Part shown: positions 35,101-45,505 of the stretch, one piece after another
Layout: each line of letters starts with the position of its first letter
Numbering within the stretch: the stretch's first letter is position 1
Notes under the pieces: model-generated
What the model was told of the DNA's origin: nothing
The model's input: the letters and a program-made list of their open reading frames with translations, nothing else
The model's database searches: none
DNA from: Okapia johnstoni
Lineage: Eukaryota > Chordata > Mammalia > Artiodactyla > Giraffidae
NCBI GenBank assembly: GCA_024291935.2
Contig: CM044314.1
Span: 22,356,001-22,420,000 of the forward strand
Length of the DNA: 64,000 bases
Direction of reading: 5' to 3'
Made by a program: the position numbers and the translations under genes

Positions 35101-36005
35101 CTCCTTCACAGGAAGAAGGGACTGGTGGTGTTCTCGTCTGGGATCGCCCACCTCCTTCCAACCCTTTGCCTTTCTGTAGGGGATAAATTAGCCCAATTGT
35201 GCTTGTGTTCTGTTTTATGAATGTGTAGGATGGATGCCCCTGCCTTCCTCCTGTATTGTAGCAGGGGCTGTATTTACTTAGCTATTTTCTCCTCAGCAGA
35301 AAGCACATCAAAAGTCACTGATTTATTTACTTAAGGGCTACCACAGAAATCATGCAGAAAACACCTTGCATTGTGTGAGATCTTGTGTCTGTTTCCTTGG
35401 AATGTATATTCTACTGAAAAGGAAATCCACGGACTGGACCCTCAGGGAATACGAGGATTTGGAGGACTGTGTGTATTCTCAGATAGTGTGCACTATGAGA
35501 GGGGTGTTCTTGTTCTGCAGGACCTGCTCGGGGAGGGTATTGGTGCCTCCTTACTTGAGTAGTCAGGCACTAGGCTCTACTGGCCCGGATACACTTACAG
35601 CTTGGGTGGGCCACCAAAGTCTCCATCACCTGCCTTGGAGCTGCACCAGAAAGCAATGCACAACCAGGGAAATGCAACAGGAGGTGAGAATATCTGGCCA
35701 GCCCTCACAGGGGCACCTTTTTCAATCACTTTTGCTCTGTGAACAGTCTCCTGCTTCAAGGTCCTGTGGTGAAGGGCAGTAACCCAGGAGAGAACCCTGA
35801 GATGGGCCTGGCAAGTGGGCCCCTGACTGAGGGCAAGGAATTATGTGTTGACCCTTCAAGGCTTCAATGGCAGTGAGGTTGGAGATGTCTCTGGTCACCA
35901 TGCTTATATGGAGGGACTGGCTATCTGAGAAGGCATTAATGCGAGGATGCTTGCAGGATATGCCAGCAGGCTGAGTGAGGTGGGGAGTCCAGTGAGTCTA
36001 AGCCT
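35101..36005. other. Single-copy DNA
   Basis: A 138-codon plus frame (35366-35782) is unrecognised. No repeat seen. Confidence 0.45.
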
Positions 36006-36229
36006 TGAGTGCTAAGTCGCTTCAATAATGTCTGACTCTGTGTGACCTTATGGACTGCTGCCTGCCAGGCTCTGCTGTCCATGGGATTCCCTAGGCAAGA
36101 ATACTGGAATGGGTTGACATGCCCTCCTCCAGGGGAGTCTTCCCAACCCAGGGATTGAACCAGAGTCTCTTACATCTAATCTGCATTTGCAGGCAGATTC
36201 TTTACCACTGGGATCACCTGGGAAGCCTT
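36006..36229 (-). repeat. Bov-tA SINE
   Basis: Antisense copy: GAGTGCTAAGTCGCTTCAAT tail, body, head complement CACCTGGGAAGCC. Confidence 0.94.
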
Positions 36230-36432
36230 GACACACATTAAATTCAATCCTGACCTTGGGATGTTGGACGACAGGCTCCCAGTCTGGGCCCACGTTTGTC
36301 CTCATGTAGGCTTGGTCAGTGGAACATGAGGTCTGTGCTGACCGCAAGAGCTGATCAGCCCTCACGGGACCTTCCTCATTGCTTAGGAACCCAGGAACTG
36401 TGACCTCCTCAGGGCAAAGCTATTGGTAGTGT

Positions 36433-36645
36433 TTGTGCTGTGCTTACTCGCTCAGTCATGTCCAACTCTTTGTGACCCTTTGAACTGTAGCCCGCCAGGC
36501 TCCTCTGTCCGTGGGATTCTCCAGGCAACAGTGCTGAAGTGGGTTTCCATGCCCTCTTCCAGGGGATTTTCCCAATCCAAGGATTGAACCCAGGTCTCCT
36601 GCATTTCAGGCAGATTCTTTACCATCTGAGCCACCAGGAAAGCCC
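36433..36645 (-). repeat. Bov-tA SINE with 10-bp TSD
   Basis: Antisense copy: tail TTACTCGCTCAGTCATGTCC and head complement CTGAGCCACCAGGAAAGCCC. Flanked by TTGGTAGTGT at 36423-36432 and 36646-36655, a clean target duplication. A similar SINE lies only about 200 bp upstream in the same orientation but at a different site. Confidence 0.95.
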
Positions 36646-36655
36646 TTGGTAGTGT

Positions 36656-37180
36656 CCAGTGAGGGTTAACCAAACACCTGCTACAAATGCTCCATGACCC
36701 AGCCATCCAGCTCCTTGATACCTACTCTAGAGAAATGAGTGCTTTAATCCACAACACATGAATTCAAGTGTCTGTAGCACAAATTGTGGTCCTTCCACAC
36801 AGTGGAATGTACTCTGGCCATAAAAGGAGTGAAGTGCTGATACTACCACATGGATGAATCTGGACAGCATGATGTTCAATGAAAGAAGCTGACACAAAAA
36901 TGCCATATTCTATGGTTGCATTGATGTGCAACCTAGACTAGGTAAATTCACAGAGACAGAATTCAGATCGGTGGTTTCCAAAGACGGTGAGGAGGGTAGG
37001 GAGAAACTGCTTAATGAGTAAGGGGTTTTACTTCAGAGTGATGGAAATGTTTTGGGACTAAACAAGGTTGAAGAATGCAAAGTACTATGATGGTACTAAA
37101 TGTTACTGAATTGTTCATTTAAAAATACATAATGTGTATTTCATAATGTGAATTTCACTTTAATAAATTGAAAAAAAAAA
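36656..37180 (+). mobile_element. Old L1 3' end
   Basis: GCTCCATGACCCAGCCATCC, GGAATGTACTCTGGCCATAA, CACATGGATGAATCTGGACA and GTTACTGAATTGTTCATTTA are L1 ORF2-end and UTR landmarks. It ends in an A-run at 37170-37180. Confidence 0.85.
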
Positions 37181-37195
37181 GTAAATTAAAAAAAC

Positions 37196-37610
37196 TGCCA
37201 ATATCAACTTTATTAATATTGATATTAGTCTCATACTGGAAATAACCCAAATATCCACCACTCTCTGAATAAAGTGTTTTTATCTACATGCTAGCATCCT
37301 TCACAGCAAGGACAACGGATATAAAATTCAAACATGGGCGCATCTCACCAACCTTGTGCTGGGACATAGGATGTTCACACAGTTTAAGTCCATTCATATG
37401 AAGGTCAAGAACATGCAAGAACAACCACTGGTGGTGGAAGTCAGAACAGTGGTCATCTCTGGAGGGAATTTCTGGGGTGGCAAAATGTTCCATACTTTGA
37501 TGTGGGGGCCGTGACACCAGTGTATACAATTGTCAAGACTAAACTGCGCCCTTAAGATTAGTGATCAGTTCCATATGTAAATGTACTTCAATATAAATAA
37601 TAATTCCAAG
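37196..37610 (+). mobile_element. Second old L1 3' end
   Basis: ACTGGAAATAACCCAAATATCCACC, CAGTGGTCATCTCTGGAGGG, GTGTATACAATTGTCAAGAC and ATGTAAATGTACTTCAATAT follow an older L1 3' end, directly after the preceding L1 tail. It is a different subfamily or a separate insertion. Confidence 0.75.
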
Positions 37611-38219
37611 AGAAGAGAAAAATCAATTTAGAGAAATAGAAACATTAACCTTTGTATATAGAACTCACCAACTCCAGGCTTGCCAGATTGTTCACAGGAG
37701 ACTGGTCACCTGTCTGGTCCTTCTCTGTGTGTGGCAACACCTGAGGCCAGCTTGGCCCCTCTGCTTTCACATTGTCATTTCCTGCTTTGCACATCCATCC
37801 CCAGCAGGTCTCACTCCCCATGGGGAGTCTGGCCTGGAGCCAGGTAGGAGTTTTATGAAGTGTTGTGGAGGGACCCATGAGCTAGACGCTCCCTGGGTGT
37901 ATGGGGGCAGGGAGGCAGAAGGAGACCCCGTGCACCTAGTGACCTCAAGTGTCCCAGCACCGATGGCAGGCATCCACAGTTCTGCTTGGCACCTGCCCAC
38001 ATCTGGACAGGAGCCCTGAGGAGATGTCTGGACCAGATTCTCAGTGCTCTATCCAAGGAGAGCTACTTCCGGGTCTCACTCAGCCAACTCACAGTTCTCT
38101 GTGGCTGCAGGAAGTTCCTTCACTGAATAGCAGCCCTGTGTGCTGAGATCTCAACTGCAGGAGGACTCCCACAGAACCCTCAGCCCTGCCCTGGCATTTG
38201 GGGCAGGCCTCCAGGAGCT
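37611..38219. other. Single-copy DNA
   Basis: GC rises here relative to the L1 before it. No repeat or exon recognised. Confidence 0.45.
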
Positions 38220-38335
38220 TGGAGCAGAGCTTCTCAGACTTTCCTGGCCACTGAGACACCCAGGGCCCTGGGAACAAGCAGATTCTGACTCAGAGGGTCT
38301 GGGGGTGGCGATGCTGATGTTCTGGTCTGGAAAGT
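38220..38335 (+). repeat. hAT-type MER element (MER20/MER5-like)
   Basis: GCTTCTCAGACTTTCCTGGC, GCAGATTCTGACTCAGAGGG and GATGCTGATGTTCTGGTCTGG follow the order of the same small hAT family seen at 26085-26272. Old, ends eroded. Confidence 0.5.
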
Positions 38336-38677
38336 CTGGGGGGGAATAAAACTTGGTAAAAAATGATGAACATGCATGCATATATACACACTAGCCAGCT
38401 CCTGCTCACAGCAGCATATCCAGACCTAAATGTAGAATTTAAAGGACCATCAATCAGTGAACCCATGGGTAACATAAATGAGGTAAGCTCCCACCCCCAA
38501 GCTCTGAGTCCTTTCCCATCACAACACCCCTCGACACTCCACCCGGATTTTTTGCATCTTTCTCTGTCTGGAGGCCCGCTGAGGGTCCCATGCAGCTTAC
38601 TCTGCCGGGGAGGCTGTGTGGGAACCACCCTGCCTGGCCAGCCAGGAACTTCTGCCACCCCTCCCATTTCCACAGAG
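38336..38677. other. Single-copy DNA
   Basis: Overlapping frames up to 127 codons on both strands, none recognised. Confidence 0.45.
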
Positions 38678-38701
38678 CTATTTTTAGAATCCTATTTTTA
38701 A
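38678..38701. promoter_or_regulatory. Two MEF2-type motifs
   Basis: CTATTTTTAG (38678-38687) and CTATTTTTAA (38692-38701) both fit the MEF2 consensus YTAWWWWTAR and start 14 bp apart. An AAGGTCACC nuclear-receptor-like half site lies at 38741-38749. Motif matches alone do not show function. Confidence 0.3.
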
Positions 38702-39171
38702 ATTGTCTGAAGTTCACATTGACTTCACCGCCTAATTTGAAAGGTCACCTCCCTGGAATTGTCTGTTGTACACTCCACCCTGCAGACAGTGCAGAGTGGA
38801 AATGATCAAATATCCCTGGTTGGGGCCACATGCTGGCGGCATCCATCCCCACTAGGGTACAGGCGAGGTGGCGGTGGAGCCCGGCCTCCAGGCCAGCTCA
38901 GATGCAAGTCAGTTCCAGGTTCTCTCTTTCACCTTCCACCTGTGCTGACACCTCAGGCAGGCAGACCCTGAGGTGGACCCAGATGTTGCCCTGTTCTCAC
39001 TGCAGCCCAAGGTGAGGCTGAGGGTAGGGTTTGTGTGGGTATTGCATAGGCCACATCTTTCCTTTTTAGGAATGCTCTGCCCCAGCTTCAGGGACTATTC
39101 TTCCAGAGCACCTGGCCTTCTCACCTGGAGGAGTGTAATAGACCCTGGAGGACTTATGATCACATAGACCA
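38702..39171. other. Single-copy DNA
   Basis: CACTGCAG followed by CCCAAGGTGAGG near 38999-39014 mimics acceptor and donor sites six bases apart. This is not a credible exon. Confidence 0.45.
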
Positions 39172-39285
39172 ATGGGCCCACCCCAGAGTCTCAGACTGAG
39201 TAGATCTGGTGTGGAGACCGGGGCTTACATGTCTCATCTGGTGTTGCAGGTCTGGATACCAGGCTTTGAGAACTATGGGCCTGTG
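39172..39285 (+). repeat. hAT-type MER fragment
   Basis: GGGCCCACCCCAGAGTCTCA, GACTGAGTAGATCTGGTG and CCAGGCTTTGAGAACTATG resemble the same hAT family (ccccacccccagagtttctg..., ctttgagaacca). Confidence 0.45.
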
Positions 39286-39439
39286 CCAAAGGTGTCAGAG
39301 GCTGTTGGGGAAATGCAAAGTCTCCTAGAAGCTGTGGGCCATGTCTGTGTCTTCTGAGAGGACAGAATGTGGACTGTGATCCCCAAGATATCTGGGCTCC
39401 AATCTCTTAAGTATCCTTTTTGGGGAGATGAAAGCAGGT

Positions 39440-39515
39440 AATTTAATTCAACTAAATCTTAGTTTTCCAATCTGAAAAATGGGTTGACATCTCTTATCTC
39501 ATAGGGGTGTGGCCT
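39440..39515 (+). repeat. MIR fragment
   Basis: AACTAAATCTTAGTTTTCCA, then ATCTGAAAAATGGGTTGACATCTCTTATCTCATAGGGG resembles the MIR core (cctcagtttcc, tctgtaaaatgggg, acctcatagggttg). Confidence 0.5.
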
Positions 39516-39984
39516 GGTAGGGACAAATGGGCCTCCCAGTGTGTTCCCTGGAGCTTCAACTTGACCCCAGGGTGGGCTGAGAGTGGCTCCTTGGGGCCGA
39601 GCTCTCACAGGCACTGGCTGTGAGCCCTTGATTGTGTGCCCCTGAGCTTTGCCTGGACCATTGTGAACGAGGCTTCTGTCTGTGAAATGAGAGAATACCT
39701 CTACTCGGTGCTTATCTTGCCACTCAGAGGCAATTTCAAGTGGTAAATTGAGTGAATGCCTGGGTGGGTAGGGAGCAGTTCTCTGCGAGTCCACAGCTTT
39801 AATACTGTGAAGGCTCTAAAGGTCCGATGCTCTGCCAAACCAGGTGAACTCAGGCCACCCCAGTCCTGCCTGCAGGCTCCCTAGGCCTCTGGGAATGAGT
39901 TCTGCAGAATTCATTGGCCTGAACGCTGACCCGGAGCTGCCAGTTCAGAAGAACTACTTGAGTTTGCCTTGGCACGGGGGCTGC

Positions 39985-40470
39985 CTGGGTTTGCCTTGCC
40001 TCCTCTGGGCTCCTCGTGGTCGCTAACGCCTCCCTTCTCTGAAACTGGGCACTTCCGGCCTGGCACCGCCTTCCTCCTTTCTCCCACTCCTGTGCAAACA
40101 GCCGGAGAGCCGGGACTGCTTCTTCCAGGGCACATCGCCTGCCGTTCCGACACCCTCTTCCGCTAACCAAGCGCAGGAGGAACAGAGGCTGAGTGCAGTG
40201 CAAAGTCCGCACCTCCTACCCAATCTTGCCTTCTGCTGAGGGCTTTCCCGGAACTCTCTCCCCCTCCCGCCCCCCTCCCCTCCGGGAAGCCGCTGGCAGA
40301 GGGATGCGGGCGGCGAGGCCGGCCGGATCCTCGGATCCTGGAGTCAGCCAGCTCCGGGCAGACCCGGAGAGAGCAAAGGGCAGAACGTGTTGCAAAGGCA
40401 GGAGGCATCGGCGTGGGGAGAAAGTGAAGCCAGGACGGGTGGTGGTGTCTCCTCCGAGTGTTTGCAGCCC
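39985..40470. promoter_or_regulatory. CpG-rich segment, candidate CpG island
   Basis: By hand count there are about 30 CpG dinucleotides in about 450 bp (40021-40470), densest at 40261-40340. GC content is near 60 percent, and observed/expected CpG is roughly 0.7 by estimate. That would meet the usual island thresholds (length over 200, GC over 50 percent, ratio over 0.6). No TATA box, known first exon or convincing splice donor was recognised, so the direction of any transcript is unknown. No ruminant SINE lies between 36645 and 40949. It may be a promoter, an orphan island, or a GC-rich relic. Confidence 0.55.
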
Positions 40471-40882
40471 GAATTCCACAATTCAAAAGACACAGCAGAC
40501 AGCCAGGTTGGGGCATGCCCCTTTGTTGTGTAAATCCCGGGGTCTGAGTTCCCAGGGCCCAGAGACCCGACTTGTGACTGCCAAGTTTCTGTTAGGATTT
40601 GGGCATGACCTCCCACAACCCCAGGCTTGTTTAGGTTTATATGGGGATCGTTGCCAGCAGGGGCCTCCTGGGGCCACCTGGGTAGAGGCATGTGGGCGAG
40701 CCAGCTCCCAGCCCTGGGCGTGCAGCCCCTCTTTGCTGCTTGAAGCCGGGGCCCAACTCAGCACCTGCTCCCAGCCCAGCGAGAGCATCATGGTGACTGC
40801 AGATTCCTTCCCTGTGCCCCAAACCCAGCTTATAATGGAAACTCTTCCTCTTCTATGTTCAGACATGGAGAAAAGCTGCTGA
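40193..40882 (+). other. 229-codon open frame in CpG-rich DNA, not called as a gene
   Basis: This is the longest open frame outside transposons. It starts at an ATG inside the CpG-rich segment and runs to a TGA at 40880-40882. The protein is rich in Pro, Gly, Ser and Arg in its first half (RPPPLREAAGRGMRAARPAG). I see no domain, signal peptide or family resemblance. Frames of 115-153 codons are open on the opposite strand over the same DNA, which favours stop-poor GC-rich composition over real coding. Confidence 0.2.
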
Positions 40883-40949
40883 GCAGCTTGTACACAGATC
40901 TTTTTCGGGGCTTCTCTCCTTTTATTTCTTCTATCTTTTTCCATTAAGA

Positions 40950-41154
40950 GTGGTAAAGAACCTACCTGTCAGTGCAGGAGACATGAGACATGGGTTTGAT
41001 CTCTGGATGGGAAAGATCCCCTGGAGGAGGGCATGGCGACCCACTCCAGTACTCTTGCCTGGAGAATCCCATGGACAGAGGAGCCTGGCAGGCTACAGTC
41101 CACAAGGTAGCAAAAGAGTCAGACAGGGCTGAAGTGACTTAGCATACATGCATA
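40950..41154 (+). repeat. Bov-tA SINE in a 34-bp direct repeat
   Basis: The head is truncated (starts near GTGGTAAAGAACCTACCTG), the body is complete, and the tail is GAAGTGACTTAGCATACATG. Flanking 34-bp copies at 40916-40949 and 41155-41188 agree at 30 of 34 positions, an unusually long target duplication. Confidence 0.93.
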
Positions 41155-41188
41155 CTCCTTTTATTTCTTTAATGTCTTTCCATTAAGA

Positions 41189-41954
41189 AGCAGCCAGCAG
41201 CCCTGAGAGTCAAGCTGCTTGCAGAACTGTTACCTCCAAGAGACATCAGATTTTGGTTTAAGAACCTCAGCCGACTGGATTTCCTGTCTGATGGCCGACA
41301 AAGAAATTCAGCCTAGAGTCCCCCAAAGCAGTGTCACAATTGCTGCTTCTGTGAAGGAAGGTCAGGGTCTTCCCATGCATATGTTTTGTGGTCTCTGCTT
41401 CTAAGGGGTTCACCCAACTTCACAGCAGGAAACACCCCGTGGGGGACACCTCCCTCTGGTTTGACTGAGGACAGTGGGCATGTTAGGGTGCTGCAGTGTG
41501 TCCTTGGAGGTTCAGTGCTGGGCTGCTGGGCACCGATGCTGTTATAATGGGTGTGGAAGGAGGATGGCAGAACCTGGGTGAGGTGACAGCCCAGAAGCCC
41601 TGGGACCAGAGGGGAACAAAAGGCTCTCAGGCCAACTGACCAGGGTGCCAGCAGGGCCCCTAAGTACTAGTACAACAATAACCAGAGGGAAGCAGCAATA
41701 TGGCAAAAGATTAAAATATAACAATGAATAACAACACAACAACAACAGCAATAATAAACACAAGTTAAAAAACAAATAGAAAACCACCGGCTCCTGCAAT
41801 GGAAAGTCAAGTCCTTTGGAAGTGAACTCTCCTTCCCATCTGGCAGTCTGGGACCAAGCCCTCCAGGGAAGCACACATGTTTCCGTGGGGTCTGCAGTCA
41901 TATCAGGAGGGACGCTCCCTGCCTGACTGCAGCCCTACACGGGTGCTACCCAGC
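41189..41954. other. Single-copy DNA
   Basis: Nothing recognised. A CAA/AAT-rich stretch lies at 41715-41760. Confidence 0.45.
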
Positions 41955-42030
41955 TCCTCTCTCTAGTCAGGTCACACTTTTCTGCTTAGGTTTCCCTACC
42001 TTTAAAATGGAGATCAGTATAGTGGTTAGC
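41955..42030 (+). repeat. MIR fragment
   Basis: TTAGGTTTCCCTACCTTTAAAATGGAGATCAGTATAGTGG resembles the MIR core (cctcagtttccctatctgtaaaatggagataatagtg). The following BovB interrupts it. Confidence 0.55.
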
Positions 42031-42040
42031 ACCCGAGGTG

Positions 42041-42707
42041 TTGGTTCCATCACTCCATGGCAAATAGATGGGGAAACAAAGGAAACAGTGACAGACTGTA
42101 TTTTGGGGGGGCTCCAAAATCACTGCAGATGGTGACTGCAGGCGTGAAATTAAGATGCTTGCTCCTTGGAAGAAAAGTTATGACCAACCTAAACAGCATA
42201 TTGAAAAACAGAGACATTACTTTACCAACAAAGGTTCATCTAGTCAAAGCTGTGATTCTCCCAGTAGTCACGTATGGATGTGAGAGTTGGACTATACAGA
42301 AAGCTGAGCGCTGAAGAATTGATGCTTTTGAACTGTGGTGTTGGAGAAGACTCTTGAGAGTCCCTCGGACTGCAAGGAGATCCAAGCATTCCATCCTAAA
42401 GGAAATCAGTCCTGAATATTCATTGGAAGCACTGATGTTGAAGTTGAAACTCCAATACTTTGGTCACCTGATGTGGAGAACTGACTCATTGAAAAAGGCC
42501 CTGATGCTGGGAAAGACAGAAGGCAGGAGGAGGAGGGGACGACAGAGGATGAGATGATTGGATGCCATCACCGACTGGATGGACATGAGTTTGAGTAATC
42601 TCTGGGAATTGCTGATGGACAGGGAAGTCTGGTGACCTGCAGTTCATGGGGTCACAAAGAGTCAGACGTGACTGAGAGACTAAATGAACTGAACTGAACT
42701 GAACTGA
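42041..42707 (+). mobile_element. BovB LINE 3' part (ACTGA tail)
   Basis: It begins after the RT palm (CCATCACTCCATGGCAAATA) and includes the VTYGCESWTIQKAE motif near 42270-42310. It is split into frames 42057-42314 and 42354-42557, and ends in a GAACTGAACTGAACTGAA tail. The duplication ACCCGAGGTG lies at 42031-42040 and 42708-42717. Dead copy. Confidence 0.94.
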
Positions 42708-42717
42708 ACCCGAGGTG

Positions 42718-43364
42718 CCAAGAACACCCAGGCCACTAAGAAAGCCCTTCTGTGTTCATCCCAAGCTGCTAATTGATTTCTCCTCCACATTTGATAGCAG
42801 TGCCTGTGAGGGAGGAGACACTCCCTCCGGGCTTCTACAGGAGGTATCACAGGGCCGTCTGTCCCCTTCTTCTGCCACCATTGGTCACCAAAGGTTTCTG
42901 TGACTATCCTCTTGTATGGGTCTCTTCATGAAATAGCTTCACAATTAAAGGGCCTTTTTTTTTTTTTTTTTTTTTTGGTAAAACTGGTCTCATACTCCAT
43001 ACAGTGTCCTTAGACTCTTCAGTCTAAAGTTGGGAGAAGCTAGAGGGCATTTAGTATCACTTTTGTCACTACACTAAAGCTGTCCACACCATCCTCCTCA
43101 AAGTCTGGTGCACAGTCTGGATGTGTAGTGCCTGCTGCTTGGGCCCTGAGTGACCAGTCCTCGGGGGTTGTGGGTAGCACATCTGCACAGGACTCCCAGG
43201 GGTGATGGCCTTTCACAGCCTTGATTGGTGCGATCATCTTAAATTTCAGACAACCTTTTCTTACAGGCTCCTGTTCTTCTAGTAAGTCACAGAGGAAGGG
43301 AAAAAAATGGGACTTGTGATGTAAAATATCATTTATGACAGAGAAAAGGGTTACTTGAATGGTG
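42718..43364. other. Single-copy DNA with a T22 run
   Basis: A run of 22 T lies at 42955-42976 without a recognisable adjoining element. No exon seen. Confidence 0.5.
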
Positions 43365-43602
43365 AGGGGCTAGAAGATGGCACTAGTCGTAAAGAACCCG
43401 CTTGCCAATGCAGGAGACATAAGAGGTGTGGGTTGGATCCTTGAGTTGGGAAGATCCCCTGGAGGAACACAAGCAACCCACTCCTGTATTCTTGCCTGGA
43501 GAATCCCATGGGCAGAGGAGCCTGAAGGGGTATAGTCTGTAGAGTGGCACAGACTTGGACCCGATAGAAGTGACTTAGCACACACAGAAATAGCACATAC
43601 AG
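43365..43602 (+). repeat. Bov-tA SINE
   Basis: GGGGCTAGAAGATGGCACTA head, a CAATGCAGGAGACATAAGAG tRNA part, BovA body, and a tail GAAGTGACTTAGCACACACAG repeated in part (TAGCACATACAG). Confidence 0.92.
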
Positions 43603-43603
43603 A

Positions 43604-43636
43604 AAACATTTTACTTACTAGATTACTGGTTTATTT
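43604..43636 (-). repeat. Short LTR-like piece
   Basis: AAAACATTTTACTTACTAGA and the following TTACTGGTTTATT match 46906-46937 almost exactly, so this is probably a fragment of the same antisense LTR family, cut short on its right side. Confidence 0.4.
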
Positions 43637-43729
43637 AAAAACCTGGTATTTACTCTAGAGCAGAGATTAGGGGTAGGCTTAAAAGTTGTCAGTGATCAAA
43701 TATCAAAAAAGTCCGACTCCTCGTTGTAA

Positions 43730-44209
43730 CCGTTTGCAGCCATGTTTACAGCAGCATTATTCACAATAGCCCCAAAGTGGAAACATCTTAAATGCCCACA
43801 GATAGATGAATGGATAAACAAAATGTGGTATATCCATACAATGGAACACGCAAGGATATTCAGCAATGAAGCATGTTGAAACACGGAAGAATCTTGAAAA
43901 CGCTATGCCAAGTGAAAGAAGCCGGACTCAAAAGGACAAGTATCACACGATTCTATTTATGGGGAAAGTCCAGACTAGGCAAACCTGTAAAGATAGAAAG
44001 ACATTAGTGGCTGCCCGGGGCTGAGAGGGGAGATTATTAAGAATGATGCCTAAGAGGTATGTGGTTTCTCTTTGGGGTGATGAAAATGTTCTAAAATTAG
44101 GTAGTGGTAGAGGTTTCACATCTCTGTGAATATGCTGAAAACCATAGCATGGTACACTTTATAAAGGTGAACTGTATGGCATGTGAATTAAATCTTGATA
44201 AAGCTGTTA
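43730..44209 (+). mobile_element. Old L1 3' end
   Basis: TTTACAGCAGCATTATTCAC, GATGAATGGATAAACAAAAT, CTATGCCAAGTGAAAGAAGC and GCATGGTACACTTTATAAA are L1 3'-end landmarks in sense orientation. A Bov-tA inserted near its end. Confidence 0.85.
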
Positions 44210-44388
44210 TGCAATGCAGGAGACCCCAGTTCTATCCCTGCGTCAGAAAGATCCCCTGGAGAAGGGAATGGCAACCCACTCCAGTATTGTGGCCTGGAGA
44301 ATTCCATGGACAGAGAAGCCTGGTGGGCTACAGTCTAAGGGGTTGCAAAGAGTTGGACTGAGCACCTAACACTTTCACACACTTTCAC
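44210..44388 (+). repeat. Truncated Bov-tA SINE in L1
   Basis: It begins inside the tRNA part (GCAATGCAGGAGACCCCAGT), so the first ~45 bp are missing. Body and tail (CTAACACTTTCACACACTTT) are complete. Flanked by AAAGCTGTTA at 44200-44209 and 44389-44398. A clean 5'-truncated insertion. Confidence 0.95.
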
Positions 44389-44398
44389 AAAGCTGTTA

Positions 44399-45261
44399 CC
44401 TGAAAGAAACAAGGGGTTAGACTACATTAGCATTCATCTGCAGAGAGTCTCGGAATGCTAACCCAGATGGCGCTCCATACAAAGGTGTTTATCTGCTCAG
44501 AAAGCTCTGGGTGGCCAGCCTGGACAGCCTTCTTCAATACATTAGCTATTAAATGTTCTGAAACATCCCGCAGTGAAGAAACTGGTTTACTTTATTTAAT
44601 CCTGCGTTCTCCAAGCCTTGAAGCCCTGTACTAGGGCAGCACCTGGAAACAGTGCACTGAAGTCTGTAGTACCTTGTCTTCTTCTCTGGAGTTCTAGAAT
44701 TTGACTTCTGCTGAGATGCTCCAACACCTGAACAGTGCCATATGTCTGCATGTCTGCAGCCAGGGTGTTGATTTGCACATGTGTCTGAGAGCAGTGTACA
44801 GCAAGGGAACTGTCCAAGAGCCCAGGTTCTTTCCCAGATCCATCCCTGTGACTTTCCACCTGCACAGCCCTCCTCTGGGTCTCCGTGTTTTATTTAACAT
44901 GCCCCTTGTGGCAGCAGAGGCACTCAGTGGCCATGTACCCATCAGGGAAGCAGAGGGCTTACAAGTCCTGGAAACCAGGGAGATGGAATATCCCTGAGCA
45001 GCCTGTGAAGTCTGCCCTGTTTGTTCAGGCAGGGCCCTCGCAAGGTGAGACTGGCACTTGCTTTTGAAGTGGCTCCCAGACCTGGGCAGGTGTACACATA
45101 CTTTGCCTGCCCCTGACCTACCTCTCTGATTTGCAAGCAGTTGTCTGGGTGCTATGAGTCAGGGCAGACTCTGTAAAGTTATATAGGGGAAAAAACTCAG
45201 GTTTTCCTTCCTATATGTAGGGAACAACCCAGGTCTTCTGTACTATGTTTCTTCCCTTGGA
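44399..45261. other. Single-copy DNA
   Basis: Nothing recognised. Frames below 100 codons. Confidence 0.5.
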
Positions 45262-45273
45262 GTCTCCTGTATT

Positions 45274-45493
45274 GTGCTGTGCTGCGCTTCAGTTGTTTCT
45301 GACTCATTGTGACCCTGTGGACTGTAGCCCACCAGGCTCCTCTGTCCATGAGATTCTCCAGGCAAGAATACTGGAGTAGGTAGCCATGCCCTCCTCCAGG
45401 GGATTTTTCCTGACCCAGGGATCAAACCTGTGTCTCTTACATCTCCTGCACTGGCCGGCGGGTTCTTTACCACTAGCGCCACCTGGGAAGCCT
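45274..45493 (-). repeat. Bov-tA SINE beside BovB
   Basis: Antisense copy: GTGCTGTGCTGCGCTTCAGT tail and head complement CACCTGGGAAGCCT. Flanked by GTCTCCTGTATT (45262-45273) and GTCTCCTTTATT (45494-45505), which agree at 11 of 12 positions. The BovB copy follows directly. Confidence 0.94.
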
Positions 45494-45505
45494 GTCTCCT
45501 TTATT

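Noticed and set aside
38999..39014. Adjacent acceptor and donor splice motifs as a micro-exon
   Set aside because: Six bases between them and no supporting frame; chance matches are common.
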